Shown here: positions 52,539-63,260 of the stretch, piece after piece
Position numbering within the stretch: position 1 is the first letter of the stretch
Layout: each line of letters opens with the position of its first letter
DNA from: Diphasiastrum complanatum
Taxonomy: Eukaryota > Streptophyta > Lycopodiopsida > Lycopodiales > Lycopodiaceae
Reading direction: 5' to 3'
NCBI GenBank assembly: GCA_029204225.1
Contig: CM055113.1
Span: 10,316,364 to 10,380,363, forward strand
DNA: 64,000 nt
The notes under the pieces: model-generated
Database searches by the model: none
The model's input: the letters and a program-made list of their open reading frames with translations, nothing else
Told to the model about the DNA's origin: nothing
Translations under genes and position numbers: made by a program

Positions 52539-53250
52539 ATGGTGTCAAAATATGAAATTTCACATTTTTCATATATAGGAATTGAACAAAAGTTTCTTGT
52601 ATTCAGTATTAATGGGCCACATGCACCCTACACGGAACTTGCCTTCCAATTAGTGCATCTAGAACTAGCTAGGAGTTATCAAACAAATCCATCCTTGGTG
52701 CATAATTGTGTGTTCCATGTTGGTTTCCTTTGGAGGTGTATTGACTCGATCAAATGGGTGATGGTTATCTCTTTTTTGGATAGCCACCACCTTTCACGAG
52801 ATCATGTGGAAGTAGATGCTGCTGAAAGGGGGGGGGGGGGGGGGGGGCCTCGCACAGTGGTCGTTTGGCTCCGGTGCATCCTCAGCCACATGCTTTTTTT
52901 CTTTAATTGATTGCCCGGATGCCACTTGTCCTGGCAACCAAGAAATTATCCCATAAGCATTTCTATGAGATAATTGGTTGGGAGTATATAGGCAAACATG
53001 CCTATTATCTCACATGTGTGGGTGCTTGCTCGGGCGTGAGGGTGCCTGGCGTGGCTCCCGCCTCCCACACCCATCCCCTGCGCCCATTGGCGCCATCCTG
53101 CCTGCCCGGGCGCTGCTCCGTGCTCACTCGCCGTGCCCCCAATTTTTGACAGCCCACCAGGGCACCGGGACCACGTGGGGGCTAAGCCACTGAGCCGGGG
53201 CCAAACATCAAACACTTGCGTCCTCCTCGTGACTTGAAGCGGCACAAAAG
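52539..53250. other. G homopolymer and GC-rich island, no gene
   Basis: A run of about 20 G (near 52829-52848) is followed by a GC-rich stretch at about 53030-53215 (GCGCCCATTGGCGCCATCC, CTGCCTGCCCGGGCGCTGC) in otherwise AT-rich DNA. The ORFs on both strands lack recognisable domains. Confidence 0.5.
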
Positions 53251-53377
53251 GGGGAGGGGGCAGGGGTATGATGCAATGGCTTTTTTATAATGCCTTTTCA
53301 AATCTAATAACTGGGATTTTGACATTAGTGACACACAATGATTAATTGCTGCAAATTGCAGTATATAATATACTTTA

Positions 53378-53443
53378 CTGCAAGCACAAGCACAAGCACA
53401 AGCACAAACACGAACACGAACACACACACAAACACAAACACGG
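53378..53443. repeat. ACAAGC/ACGAAC microsatellite
   Basis: AAGCACAAGCACAAGCACAA passing into ACACGAACACGAACACAC and CACAAACACAAACACGG. Non-coding, about 180 bp downstream of the end of the oxidase gene. Confidence 0.9.
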
Positions 53444-53539
53444 GCTTTTTAAATTTAAGACAAAAGGCTGGGAGTGGGTGACATGTGTGAATATGTTAAA
53501 GACATGGTTGCAATCAAAATCGAAAAGAATATGACAGGC

Positions 53540-53545
53540 TTTATT
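53540..53545 (-). terminator. Polyadenylation signal of the oxidase gene
   Basis: AATAAA on the minus strand (TTTATT on plus), about 77 bases after the TGA stop of the oxidase reading frame. Canonical hexamer, right strand and spacing. Confidence 0.6.
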
Positions 53546-53621
53546 GATATCATTGCTTGACGTTCTACATTAAATTTTGTTACTGGCATGGCATGTATTT
53601 GGTAGGTAAGAGCTTGGATCG

Positions 53622-55241
53622 TCAGCTGGAAATCTGCACCCATACTGCAGGACTTGGAATTCCCTGGTTAACGATAAAGAGCATGTAGTAAGCAGACGGA
53701 GCTACAACATTGTTAGGCGGGGCTGTGGCTGTAACTTGATATAAGCCATTCCCTGCAGAGCTCACCTGTTGAGACACTGAGAGCTTAAGGAGCCGTAAAC
53801 CTTGTGAAAATGAGTGAGTGGTGTAGGGAGAGCTAATCAGGTTCACCTCTACGTTGCCTTGTGGTTCGTTTGGAATGGAGAAGCTGATAGTGAATACGGA
53901 ATTGTAAGTAATTGGAGACGTGGAAGAGCCTAAAACATTAGGGCGGAGGTTGGAGTTTGCGGAGCTGAGATAGTCAGGAGAGAAGGCTTCGACCCGTAAT
54001 TCTGTTGGAAAATCGCCACTGAACGTGTAGAACTGGTGAGTGTTACTGCCAGCCACGAGCACACGAGCATCTGGAAGTAAATTGGCGGTGGAGTGGTATA
54101 CTCTAGGAATTGTAGTGGCTGTCAATGTGCTGAATCTCTGTCCGGCAGCTGCTGTCGACAGATACAAGACAGGACTCAGAGTTGGATTCTTCGCATTTCC
54201 CCAACCAGAGCAACCATTCTGGGCTCCGTTGATGATTAGAACATCTCCATTGGGGAGAAGCACCATGTCTCCCATGGTGCGTGCTGTTGGCATTGTCTCC
54301 ATCGCCCACGTTGCACTGGTATCAGTTGCAGTTATACGTCCACAGGTCTGCGATGCCAGTGGAAAAGTTGAAGGATTTTGGAAGGCGCCGAATTGTGCAC
54401 CTCCACAGACGACAATTTCAGCTGTTGAGAACCCATCACTAGCCATCAGTGGCAGCATCACTGAAGATCCAGCTGAAGGGTAGTTCCTGGGCTCACCAGG
54501 AATCGCTGGATAAGTTCTCACGACCGTGTTGGTCAAGTAGTTGTACAGGATAGAATCTCTGTTGGCGAATATAAAGAGGTTTCCATCAGGAATGAGGTGA
54601 ACAAAGGGGTAGTAGTTGTCATTTTGAGCATCATTAGTTTGCTGCAAAAATGGTAGATTCGTAGTTCCTTGGCCATTTGCAGGAATAAACTCCGTGGTGA
54701 AAACATCTCGTCCGCCAACAATTATCTGTCTGCTACCGTCGGGTAGGATCTGATTAGAAGCATACCAGCGACCCTGTTGCAGGCCTTGATCTGTGGCTTC
54801 AACCCAGTCACAGGTGCCATCACTTGGGCAAGGCGTAAAATACCTGACTTTCCTATTGCCATCGAAGTCGCCTCCTGTTTGCACAAGCATGCCGTTCGCA
54901 AAGAACTGGCCGGATGAGCACCAGGTGTCTGTTGCAATATAGAGAGGCCTAATGCTATTGGATCCTGGGGTGAAGAGGACAGAGTGGGCCGTGCAGTCAT
55001 GAGTACTAGTGAGATCTGAGGGGTCATCACGGCATCGTCCGTTGGGAAGGTTGATCTGAGAAGGTCCAATGTCAGTTCTATCCAGAAAGATCACAGTTCC
55101 ATAGTGTGTAACAGCAGTGTGCATTGAAGCTATGCCAGCGTTCGTAACGAGCAGCTCCCAGCTACCCTGACCATGAACAAGTCCAATGAAGCTAGAGGCC
55201 CATACCACAAATGAGATCCCGAAGTACTTCATCTGAAACAT
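53622..55241 (-). CDS. Glyoxal oxidase-like copper radical oxidase, intact, intronless
   Basis: A single open frame of 539 codons. Residues 1-24 (MFQMKYFGISFVVWASSFIG...) form a secretion signal ending before QGSW; Met4 is an alternative start that keeps it. The remainder has the glyoxal oxidase N-terminal beta-propeller followed by a C-terminal galactose-oxidase-like immunoglobulin-type domain. By comparison with galactose and fungal glyoxal oxidases the copper/radical residues are present: Cys108 (TDTWCSSGQFF), Tyr160 (QGRWYASNQILPDG), Tyr382-His383 (IPRVYHSTANLLPD) and His476 (SPYTTHSF). It should oxidise aldehydes or primary alcohols to carbonyl products plus hydrogen peroxide, in the cell wall or apoplast; the substrate cannot be told. 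Length is typical of plant members. TATA and AATAAA flank it. It is the only intact gene seen here. Confidence 0.93.
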   Translation of the reverse strand: MFQMKYFGISFVVWASSFIGLVHGQGSWELLVTNAGIASMHTAVTHYGTVIFLDRTDIGPSQINLPNGRCRDDPSDLTSTHDCTAHSVLFTPGSNSIRPLYIATDTWCSSGQFFANGMLVQTGGDFDGNRKVRYFTPCPSDGTCDWVEATDQGLQQGRWYASNQILPDGSRQIIVGGRDVFTTEFIPANGQGTTNLPFLQQTNDAQNDNYYPFVHLIPDGNLFIFANRDSILYNYLTNTVVRTYPAIPGEPRNYPSAGSSVMLPLMASDGFSTAEIVVCGGAQFGAFQNPSTFPLASQTCGRITATDTSATWAMETMPTARTMGDMVLLPNGDVLIINGAQNGCSGWGNAKNPTLSPVLYLSTAAAGQRFSTLTATTIPRVYHSTANLLPDARVLVAGSNTHQFYTFSGDFPTELRVEAFSPDYLSSANSNLRPNVLGSSTSPITYNSVFTISFSIPNEPQGNVEVNLISSPYTTHSFSQGLRLLKLSVSQQVSSAGNGLYQVTATAPPNNVVAPSAYYMLFIVNQGIPSPAVWVQISS

Positions 55242-55338
55242 GATCAGCTATTAGTAGATGAGTTTATGGGGATCAGCATTTGGACGACTAACCAGAAAGT
55301 GAAGAGGAAAAGCATGCGTATCCAGACTTACTATGCAG

Positions 55339-55347
55339 GATATATAA
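55339..55347 (-). promoter_or_regulatory. TATA box of the oxidase gene
   Basis: CTTATATATCC on the minus strand, about 100 bp upstream of the ATG at 55241. It would give a 5' untranslated leader of about 70 bases without an obvious intron. Confidence 0.55.
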
Positions 55348-55419
55348 GAAATGTCCATCCGTCCGGTACGAGTTTAGACTTTAAACTACTCGTCTGGACT
55401 CTGGAGATCAATATTGGCG

Positions 55420-57830
55420 GAGGCGGATGCGTGCACGACAACCAAGGTGCTAAGCAGTCAAATTATAGAAAAGATGGGTCCAGACAATAATCTATTTAAA
55501 TCTGCAAGCGTCAGAGAACTTAATCATAAGAAGCATCGTAAGGACTACTTTAAGCTAATAAGCGACTTGTCTCGATCCAGCCAGCATCCATGCAGCATCT
55601 CTCGGATCAGCGAATTGGTAAGCAGTACGCTCAGCTGTGATTAATCCCGATATTTGATGTTGAATTTGAGAATAAAGTTAAAATCTCGTTCATCTGAGAT
55701 TCTGAAAGATGATCACCTTTCATAGTTAGGATTTATTGTGCAGTTGGTGAGATATGCCGGTAGATGTACATGATGTGCTTGCATCACCTCACTCTCCAGC
55801 TCATCGATAATAGCAAGAAAATTGCAACCATACCTGAAAAATGCTAGGACTTCTATGCCACACGTTTCTCTATGTCACAAAAAGATAACTTCTAAGCTCT
55901 ATGCCAGGACGGGGGCATCTTATCACGCTCAATTTTGACTGCGGGATACCCAAATTCAACGGGCCAACGACGGAGTCCAGGCTTGAGTATAGTGTTTGGT
56001 CTCTTTTCTTCTCCTTCTCACTCTGGCCTTCACATCCTTTTCTTCATCCTTCAAGTTATGAGCAGCATAGCTGGCAACGGCTAGCAAATTCTAGTCAATA
56101 CCCAATAACGTTACACCAAATGGAACCTTGGAACCTACTCATGCAGCTATCTAAAAAAAAATTATTCTCTCAACTCACATTATTGCTATTTTTCATGTAA
56201 AACCTAAAAAAACTTTAAAAAAACCCTAAACGAACCCTAAAAGATTAAAAACATCGACTCTCTCTTTTTTTATGCATGCATCTCCTTCTCTCTCTTGCCC
56301 TTTTATACCTTTCCCTCTTTCTAGAAAATTCTCTTTCTATGAATTTCTAAAGTCACATGTTCTCTCTCTAGAAATTTCTAAAGTCACATGTCATTTTAAA
56401 TGCCCTTCAAATAAACTTTAGGGCAAACGTGGCCCAATCAAAAGGCAAGAAACTCGTTTTCTCCATCACTGCTGACATTCTCAAGTTTAATTCCCTTACT
56501 TTATTAAGTGATATTATTTCATCATTGCACATGTTATAAGCACATTAATGTAGGAAAAAATCACTTCATAAACACTTTCTTGCAACTCTTACCCTCAAAA
56601 CTAGAGAGAGAGAGAGATTACTCCTCACACATGTGACCCATCATAAAAAAGCTATGGTTTCTCTCTAGAGATGGAATCTCTCTTTTAACAAAATGTCATG
56701 GTAAAAGGACACCTTGGTAAAAAATAATACTCAAGATATACAATGTCTGCATAAGGAAGTTGCATCGGTAGGATGCATACGAGATGGTATCTGATCGTAT
56801 GCATAACCCTCCTATGGCTCCACATTAAGTTCGGCTATGTCCCCTATGTATCCACCCATTGCACATACCATGAACATATTCCAAATCCTCCATATTTTGG
56901 AGATACGGTGTGGGCAATTGATGATAATGCCCCATGACCTGCAAAGTATGACGTGCATGATATAATTGTCCCATGACATATTTTGAAAATGAGCATTAAT
57001 GTTATATATAAGATGACTTCTCAAGGTCTTTCAACTTGAGGCTTGTGCATAGAGTTTGCATACATTTCATATCCATCCACCTCGGCATGCATATTCCCAA
57101 CCTCATCATATAACTTACAAGGTATAAAAGTATGATAGTATTATAATAGGACAACCCCATTATTGTTTTAATTGCAAGCACACAAACCTTGGGCCCTAGG
57201 TATGGCATAATATTACAAACATCATTGAATGCCTGTGTACATTTTCAACTCTAGAAATTGACTTGGAACCTTGTACAATGTTCCTTTCACATAAAAACTT
57301 CAACTCAAGTTGCTATCCACTTCATTTCACACAAAAATTGAACTATTAAATGATGATTCCCTCTTTTAGTTTCCATAATCATCACTCATAGTGAATCTTT
57401 ACTAAATTTGATGGCAAATTTTCATTCACATTTATCAAATTTTAGGATGGTTTCATCTATGTTTGTAGCAATGTGGAATGGAGAACTATATTTTGTTTTG
57501 GTAGGAGTTGCTAGCAAATTCTTTCTCTTACTTCATTAAACTCAAAAGTTAAGAAGTGAAATATCCTTTACCAAAACAAATTTTTCTTTGATGTAGAATT
57601 AACCTTCACAAAAAAACAGAATTTTTGTTCTATTTTCACTAATCCAAGGTTCAAATAGACTAAAAATCAGCTGACTATTCTATTCTCAGCTTAGAAAGCT
57701 TTTCAAAAAAAAGCCCACCAATGTCTAGAAACAAGAATTGGTGCTCCTTCTACCTCACAATCACAAAAACTTGATAGCATATTTTTATGCAACAAATAAT
57801 ATAGGTTTAGAGTTACCATTCACACTTTGG
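55420..57830. other. Intergenic, no gene seen
   Basis: AT-rich DNA upstream of the oxidase gene. It contains a duplicated phrase (CTCTAGAAATTTCTAAAGTC near 56375, TCTATGAATTTCTAAAGTC near 56334) and short GA runs. Short ORFs have no domain. Confidence 0.45.
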
Positions 57831-57834
57831 AGAG

Positions 57835-57846
57835 GCTCTGATACCA
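57835..57846 (-). promoter_or_regulatory. Primer-binding-site-like sequence
   Basis: GCTCTGATACCA on the plus strand is a full tRNA-Met type primer-binding site on the minus strand. The adjacent bases (CTTTAATAACT) lack the TG expected of an LTR end, so the parent LTR is damaged or the site is residual. Confidence 0.45.
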
Positions 57847-58022
57847 CTTTAATAACTAGGAAGAGCAGCCCACCAAGCCTTTGAGTAGTCCACCAATGTC
57901 TCCAAAAGCCTCCAATGTGCCTCTCCTCTAATGCTCCTAAGATCCTTCCAAAAGTAGACGAACAAGATGGCCTCAAGAATTTACCACCCAACCATAGCTA
58001 GATCCAAGTTTCTGTCAGAAAG

Positions 58023-58495
58023 TGATGTACAGAAGATAGGTCTAGCTCAAAAAAAAATGAATGAAAATAATTCGTGTGTCTAGAAAGAAAACTTTTCGTG
58101 CATGGCGGAATAAACTATCTTCATCTTTCCAATGCATGACTACGCCTATCAATTTCAAACAAGACAATAGTGATAGAAATCATGTTTGAACTTATAGTGA
58201 CTAACTTTGAAATCGCCAGTACTACAGTGACTACGTAGCCAAACAATTAAGCATCGAAAATTATCACACAAATAATTAATCGTGAAGAAATACAAAAATG
58301 CATACATTCTGAGACGAAAAACTGAACGCAATGAAGGATAGTATTGATTCAGTATGAAAACATAACAGAAGTAAATGAGTACAATAAGTTGTAGATCGAA
58401 GTCGCGTACTCTATGCTATCTCTGAGCGGTTAAAATGAAAGTCTGAATTAAGCGCAATGCTGATAAGCAGTGGCGCAATAGCAATCTCTAAAACA
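58023..58495. repeat. LTR family X, copy 2
   Basis: A 473-bp block with ends TGATGTACAG and TCTAAAACA; the reverse complement of the solo LTR at 21299-21775. It lies at the 3' side of the minus-strand copia remnant (58621-59259), separated by the GA tract, so it could be that element's 3' LTR. Confidence 0.7.
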
Positions 58496-58542
58496 ACTCT
58501 AAGAAGTGAGCTAGAATGCTCAGGAGTGTTCAAGCTCGCAGG

Positions 58543-58617
<75 letters not shown>

Positions 58618-58634
58618 TAACTATTCAAATGCTT
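58496..58634. repeat. GA microsatellite with copia-derived flanks, copy 2
   Basis: (GA)n at 58546-58613 with the same flanks as the tract at 18728-18804 (AAGAAGTGAGCTAGAATGCT, GTTCAAGCTCGCAGGCTT, CTAACTATTCAAATGCTT). Here it lies between LTR X and the copia coding remnant. Confidence 0.9.
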
Positions 58635-59259
58635 TTGATAATTCTGATTTAGGAGAATCTGATAGGTCGGCTACATGGGGACTGCCCTTTCCTTTGAGGT
58701 CTTGAAACTGATCTTCGATGGATATGACATCCCACCTAGTGAATATCTTCGACTCGATGAGATTGAACAGCTTGTAGGCTTGATCTGAGGTAGTGTATCT
58801 GATAAAAACACACTTGATACTCTGGAAGTCGAGCTTCTTCCTAAGATCACGAGGAATCTGTTCCTGGCCGAGTGCAAGGATCTTATCACTCCTGTCAATA
58901 ATTCTGCATTGATCAGATTCGAATTCTACCTTATGACCTAAATTTGTAATTCTACTTATTGATAGCAGATTTGTAGAGAGTTTAGTTACATGTAAGACTT
59001 TTGATAGTAATTTGAATTGATCATGCTGGAATCTCAATCTTACAGTACCTTCACCTTCAATAGTGTGAGATGCTAGTCTTGCCTTCTTCTTGTATCTAAC
59101 CAATTCTTGTCCTCCAAGAGGCTCATCCTCTTCTTCTAGGAAAATATCAAAGAGGTCTTGGAGCATTATGAGTGACTCCATCCTCACTTTCCATATTGAG
59201 TAGTTTGTAGAATTTAATCTCTCAATAGATCCAAGAAGGAATCCACCAATGGTTCTCAT
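58621..59259 (-). pseudogene. Internally deleted copia gag-protease-integrase, one open frame
   Basis: The 212-codon frame is a mosaic in the normal copia order. Residues 1-62 are a gag N-terminus (IERLNSTNYSIWKVRMESLI). From residue 63 it is the protease end to pre-integrase (ASHTIEGEGTVRLRF, KVLHVTKLSTNLLSISRI, KVEFESDQCRIID). From about 136 it is the integrase C-terminal part (RKKLDFQSIKCVFIRYTTSD, AYKLFNLIESKIFTRWDVIS). Gag core, zinc knuckle, the protease active site and the whole integrase core are missing, yet the frame stays open through both joints. RT and RNase H are absent. Probably a deletion derivative, not an enzyme. Confidence 0.85.
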
Positions 59260-60017
59260 ATCTCTAATGAGTTGTACTAATGATGTAATTGTTGGCCCTC
59301 ACTACGCTCTTTTCCAAAATTTGCCTCACTAGCAACTCACTTGATGCTCACAAAGACACAAGTGGCAAGATTCCCTTGATCTTGATTCACGAGAACTTTT
59401 TAAGAAGGATTCTACAAAACAATGCTCAAGAAAATTGGTTTTGATTTGAACCTAGAAACTCACAAAGGTTTCACTTGTCTTTATTACCTCAAATATGACT
59501 TCTAGCCCTCTATTTGGACTTCTAGCCACAGTTCTTACACTCCCTCACAAAGATGAAATGAAGATTAGATGAGAATCTATCAAAGGCTTATCAAATCAAG
59601 TCAATTTTATCTATTTTTGGACAAGAAATGGCTCAAAACTTGTACTTTCCTCTTGATGGTTCTCCAAGACCTATAAAACACATTTAAAGGGATTTAAATC
59701 AGCCTCAATTAATTAGATTTAATGACAGAAAGTCAAATCCAATCAATGGCATACTAACATTGATGCTTTCTCATAGATCTAGCATCCAAAAACTCATCAA
59801 GATCTATTCCTATAAATTTTTATGGATCTTAGCAGAAATGGAAATTATTTTTGGGTGCAGACATGTGAACAATACGGAATTAGGCCTTGATCAACTTTAA
59901 TCCACAAATTTTCGTCCGATCATCTGATTTCTACTTGGCCCTCCAATACTAGCTTTTTATCTCAAAAACTTGCTATTTTGGAATTGTACACAAGATAATG
60001 ATTAACTCTTGTACCTC
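59260..60017 (-). other. Leader between copia gag and primer-binding site
   Basis: About 760 bp without ORFs, lying between the gag start and the primer-binding site on the minus strand. It is longer than the leaders of most copia elements, which may mean that gag and the LTR at 60030 come from different elements. Confidence 0.4.
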
Positions 60018-60029
60018 GCTCTAATACCA
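60018..60029 (-). promoter_or_regulatory. Primer-binding site, tRNA-Met type (one mismatch)
   Basis: GCTCTAATACCA on the plus strand is TGGTATTAGAGC on the minus strand. It directly abuts the LTR end TTCAACA, exactly the arrangement in plant copia elements. Confidence 0.8.
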
Positions 60030-60720
60030 TGTTGAAATTATAGTACTTTGGACCTTGAATGAGTGCATTTAATGTCTCACAAGAGTGATTGATTGATTGA
60101 TCATAAAAACAATGCAAACTAGACACTAGATTTTGAGATCTAGATCAACAAATTAACATCTATCAATCAAGAGCAACCTTTAATCATTAATCAAACACAA
60201 AGTACAGCTTAAACACGTGTGGATCAGTACATAGTATGGCCTTTAGACTGAAAACAAAGTATAAATGACTTTGGTCTTGCTTGGATTTAAAAAACAACAA
60301 GTACATAGAGTAGAAACTCAAGTCTTGCCAATGAGCTCTCAAAAATAGTCTAACTGCTTACTATGGGAGGATGGAATACATAGAAAAATCTCTTCCTTTG
60401 TGAAGTTAGGTGAATTTCCAGCATGTAATAAGTAAGTTCTTGGCTTTCTTGCCCTAATTTGCCAACCTAGCCTCATTCCTAGAGTCATGCCAAGTAGGTG
60501 GCTAGTAGGTCAATTTCCTCCACAAATCTAGAATTTAGGTCCTATAAACTAGGAATCACTACCAAATTGACTTGACCTACTATTTAGACTTGATCTAACC
60601 TACACTAGGATAGGTTTTCCACGTGGCTCCATGGCCTGACACGTGTGGGACCCACTTTTATGTACATTTTACATGATTTTTGATCAAGCTAGATTTGTCA
60701 ATTTTTGGCAATTCTTCACA
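60030..60720 (-). repeat. 5' LTR of a copia element (far end uncertain)
   Basis: The near end is TGTTGAAATTATAG on plus, that is ...CTATAATTTCAACA on minus, next to the primer-binding site. Around 60625-60715 it shares ACACGTG, TTTTATGTACA and GATCAAGCTAGATTTG with the LTR-like region at 15995-16075. The far terminus could not be located because no second full copy is in the window. Confidence 0.6.
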
Positions 60721-62780
60721 AGATGGAGATATATGAGGCTTGAAGCTAGGGTGCGGTGGTATGGGACGTCCTAGCTTGGGAGAGACCTTAGCCTGCCTGG
60801 GGGTGGTCTCTAGCTCTAGTGCATGGGGGTGAGATTGCAATATCTCTATGGATGGGTGGTTTCAGAGTGCCATCACATGATTGTGTCCTTACGTTGGTTG
60901 GCTTTGACGTTGGGGGTTCTCTACATTTGGTAATAAAGCCACTGATCATCATGTAAAGGTGCAATGAATCTAAATATATTTTGGTTGGCTAAAACATCCG
61001 ATATCTTTCATGGTGGATTCACTATAAAAAAATTTGCTTTTCGTTCCATTGAATTCTGACATCATTTGGCTAATTAGTGTAGTAGTATTAGAAACTAGAT
61101 AGTGCACTAAAAATTTGATGATTTTTTGGTTTTTAGCAGCCGATTAATATTGCATAATTTTTATAAATTGTTGTAAGTTGCTAACAATCGATTTTGATGC
61201 CCAGAACCATCAGAAATGTTTGCTTTTTTACCACTCTAGAGAATAGTCCAATTTGATTATTTTTGAGCACTTTGGGAAGCCCAAAAAAAAATTATTGGCA
61301 GGCCCGTGACTGTACGGTAGAATTGTGCCTCTATATTTGTGCAGATAGCTAGCACTTGTTTTTCAAAAGGAGAAGCTAAGTTTTGGTAAAGACTCTTATG
61401 CAAAGAACATAAGTACAAAAGGAGCTTGTACGTTTAATAAAACCATCAGCTATTTCTCAACTGATGGAAAGAGGTCAATTATCCACTACGGCATTGTCAG
61501 AAACATAGATTTTGGAATAATTTTGACTTTTCAATAGTGACAAAGAAGTCGAAGAGTTCGATGACCATTTCTATGGCTTGTCCATACAAAACCCCACAAC
61601 AACTTATAAAGAATTTTATTGAGATATTTTCACACTCAATGGGCTAGGTTTTAGATCTATTTAGTGGTTGTGACATCACTAGTGCATGTGATTTCACCAG
61701 ACCAAAGACCATATATCGCGGCCAGTACAATCAGCCAGAGAGCATGAATTGTATTTAACTTTACCAATGAGCAAAATAGTCATTGACTCTCTTCAAAAGT
61801 GGGGGAGTAAAACAATAGCTGTTGTTGTAGCAGTAACTGATAGATTAAGCCAAACTTGAAGGTGTGGCCAATAGCAGAGGAGTACCAGACATAATCAGGC
61901 CAGGAGAAGCAGAGTTCGCAAACAGGGACATCGAAGAAGAAGCAAGAGAAGTGTACAAGGAGTGATGGGCCAACGAAGGAGGAGTGAGGAGAAGGTCGAG
62001 GTAAGTGGTGAAGAAGAAGGAGATAAAGAGGGTCCCATTTTTTAAATTTTATAAAAAAAAAATTCCTTGAAAAAGGGTTACAATTGCTAACATTCTTTGA
62101 TGACATGCGTGGAAGATTTTTGATTGCATAGCCTTGAAATGTACTAGTTCTCACCATTTGAGGTTTACCAAAAAGTATGACGGTTTATTTGGGACTATTT
62201 TTATCATAGGTCGACATGCATAGGGCTTGACTAGTTTACTATTTATTGTTTGCATTGCTAACAAGCCGACATACCATAGACGCAGATAAGGCTGTTGCTG
62301 GGTGAGGTTAAAAGTTTTTGTATAGATATACGGCAATGGTTGTACTCAAGTGCTACAAGGTTCCATGACTATGGTTAAGAATGGAATCATTAAGAGCAAA
62401 ACCCATTATTTGTGTGTTATTCATCAATTAAGAGTGTGTGACTGTTTTATATGATAACATCATATCATTGTCGGCCCTCTTGAAATATAGAGGCAGCTTT
62501 ATACTCGACGAGGGTGAAACACCCCTCTCGAGCTGGAAATGAATAGCACAAACTGGATATGAATCCTTGGACTCAACCTCTCTAAGTTGAATAGAGTAGG
62601 ATAGAACTCCCCTACAATGTGCCTGTGGTAATGAGAATATTCTTCAAGGTTTCTTCAACCATGATAACAGTGATACTAATGTAAAAGGAGTCTTTAAGAA
62701 GTTTGGATGTGAGAGTATTATAGTAACACTTTGACGATAGGACACATCTATACAACCAAAATCAACATCAAAATAGTATT
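60721..62780. other. No recognisable gene
   Basis: About 2 kb with only short ORFs. The minus frame 62157-61780 is Phe/Leu/Pro-rich with no domain. No RNA gene or clear repeat boundary was found. Confidence 0.4.
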
Positions 62781-62789
62781 CCAAGTTGA

Positions 62790-63260
62790 TTGAAAATGCC
62801 TCAAATTCCTTAACGATCGACCTTTTTAATCATGTAGAACCATAGACCCTAATGTCCACAATGTTTGGTACGCACACCTTTCCTCTACAAAATAGTGAAC
62901 CATTCCTAATGGAATAATCATCAAGTATATTTTCTTCACGAGACTTCTTGGAATCCTACTTTCCAAGATTATCTCTCAAAGTAGAGCTTCCTGCCATGAC
63001 CTCTTGCCATTTACGACCAAAAAACTCATCAGTCAGACAGAGGTCTTGTAGAGAAAGATACAACTTGGATTGGAACTCAGCAAAGCATAATTAATTAACC
63101 TCTCCAATCTGGCTCAAAGCATCAGCAACACAATTCGACACACCTCGACGGTACTCAATCTGTAGATCTCCTTGCTCTATCGGATGTTAAGATTATTTGC
63201 GCTCTTTAACTCTTGCTTCAATCTATGGATCCCTTGGGCATGCCTTTCTCGTTCTTTGAA
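62790..63260 (-). pseudogene. Gypsy RNase H end and integrase zinc-region remnant (element 4)
   Basis: On the minus strand near 63175 one reads GDLQIEYRRGVSNCVADALS, then QIGEV, matching the end of gypsy RNase H (YRPGKENVVADALSR). Later in that strand come LQDLCLTDEFFGRKW and, near 62910, NGSLFCRGKVCVPN, which fits the start of the integrase zinc-binding region (dGvLyy.gRlcVP). Upstream, near 63300, EPQKFGEALVVLVFKEREGH is coding-like. Stops and frame changes show decay. Neither flanking RT nor the integrase core is recognised. Confidence 0.7.

Noticed and set aside
54040-54483. 147-codon plus-strand frame
   Set aside because: Antisense shadow of the intact oxidase gene; no independent evidence.
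57835-57846. Start of another complete copia element
   Set aside because: The primer-binding-site word is present, but no LTR terminus abuts it and no gag follows on the low-coordinate side.
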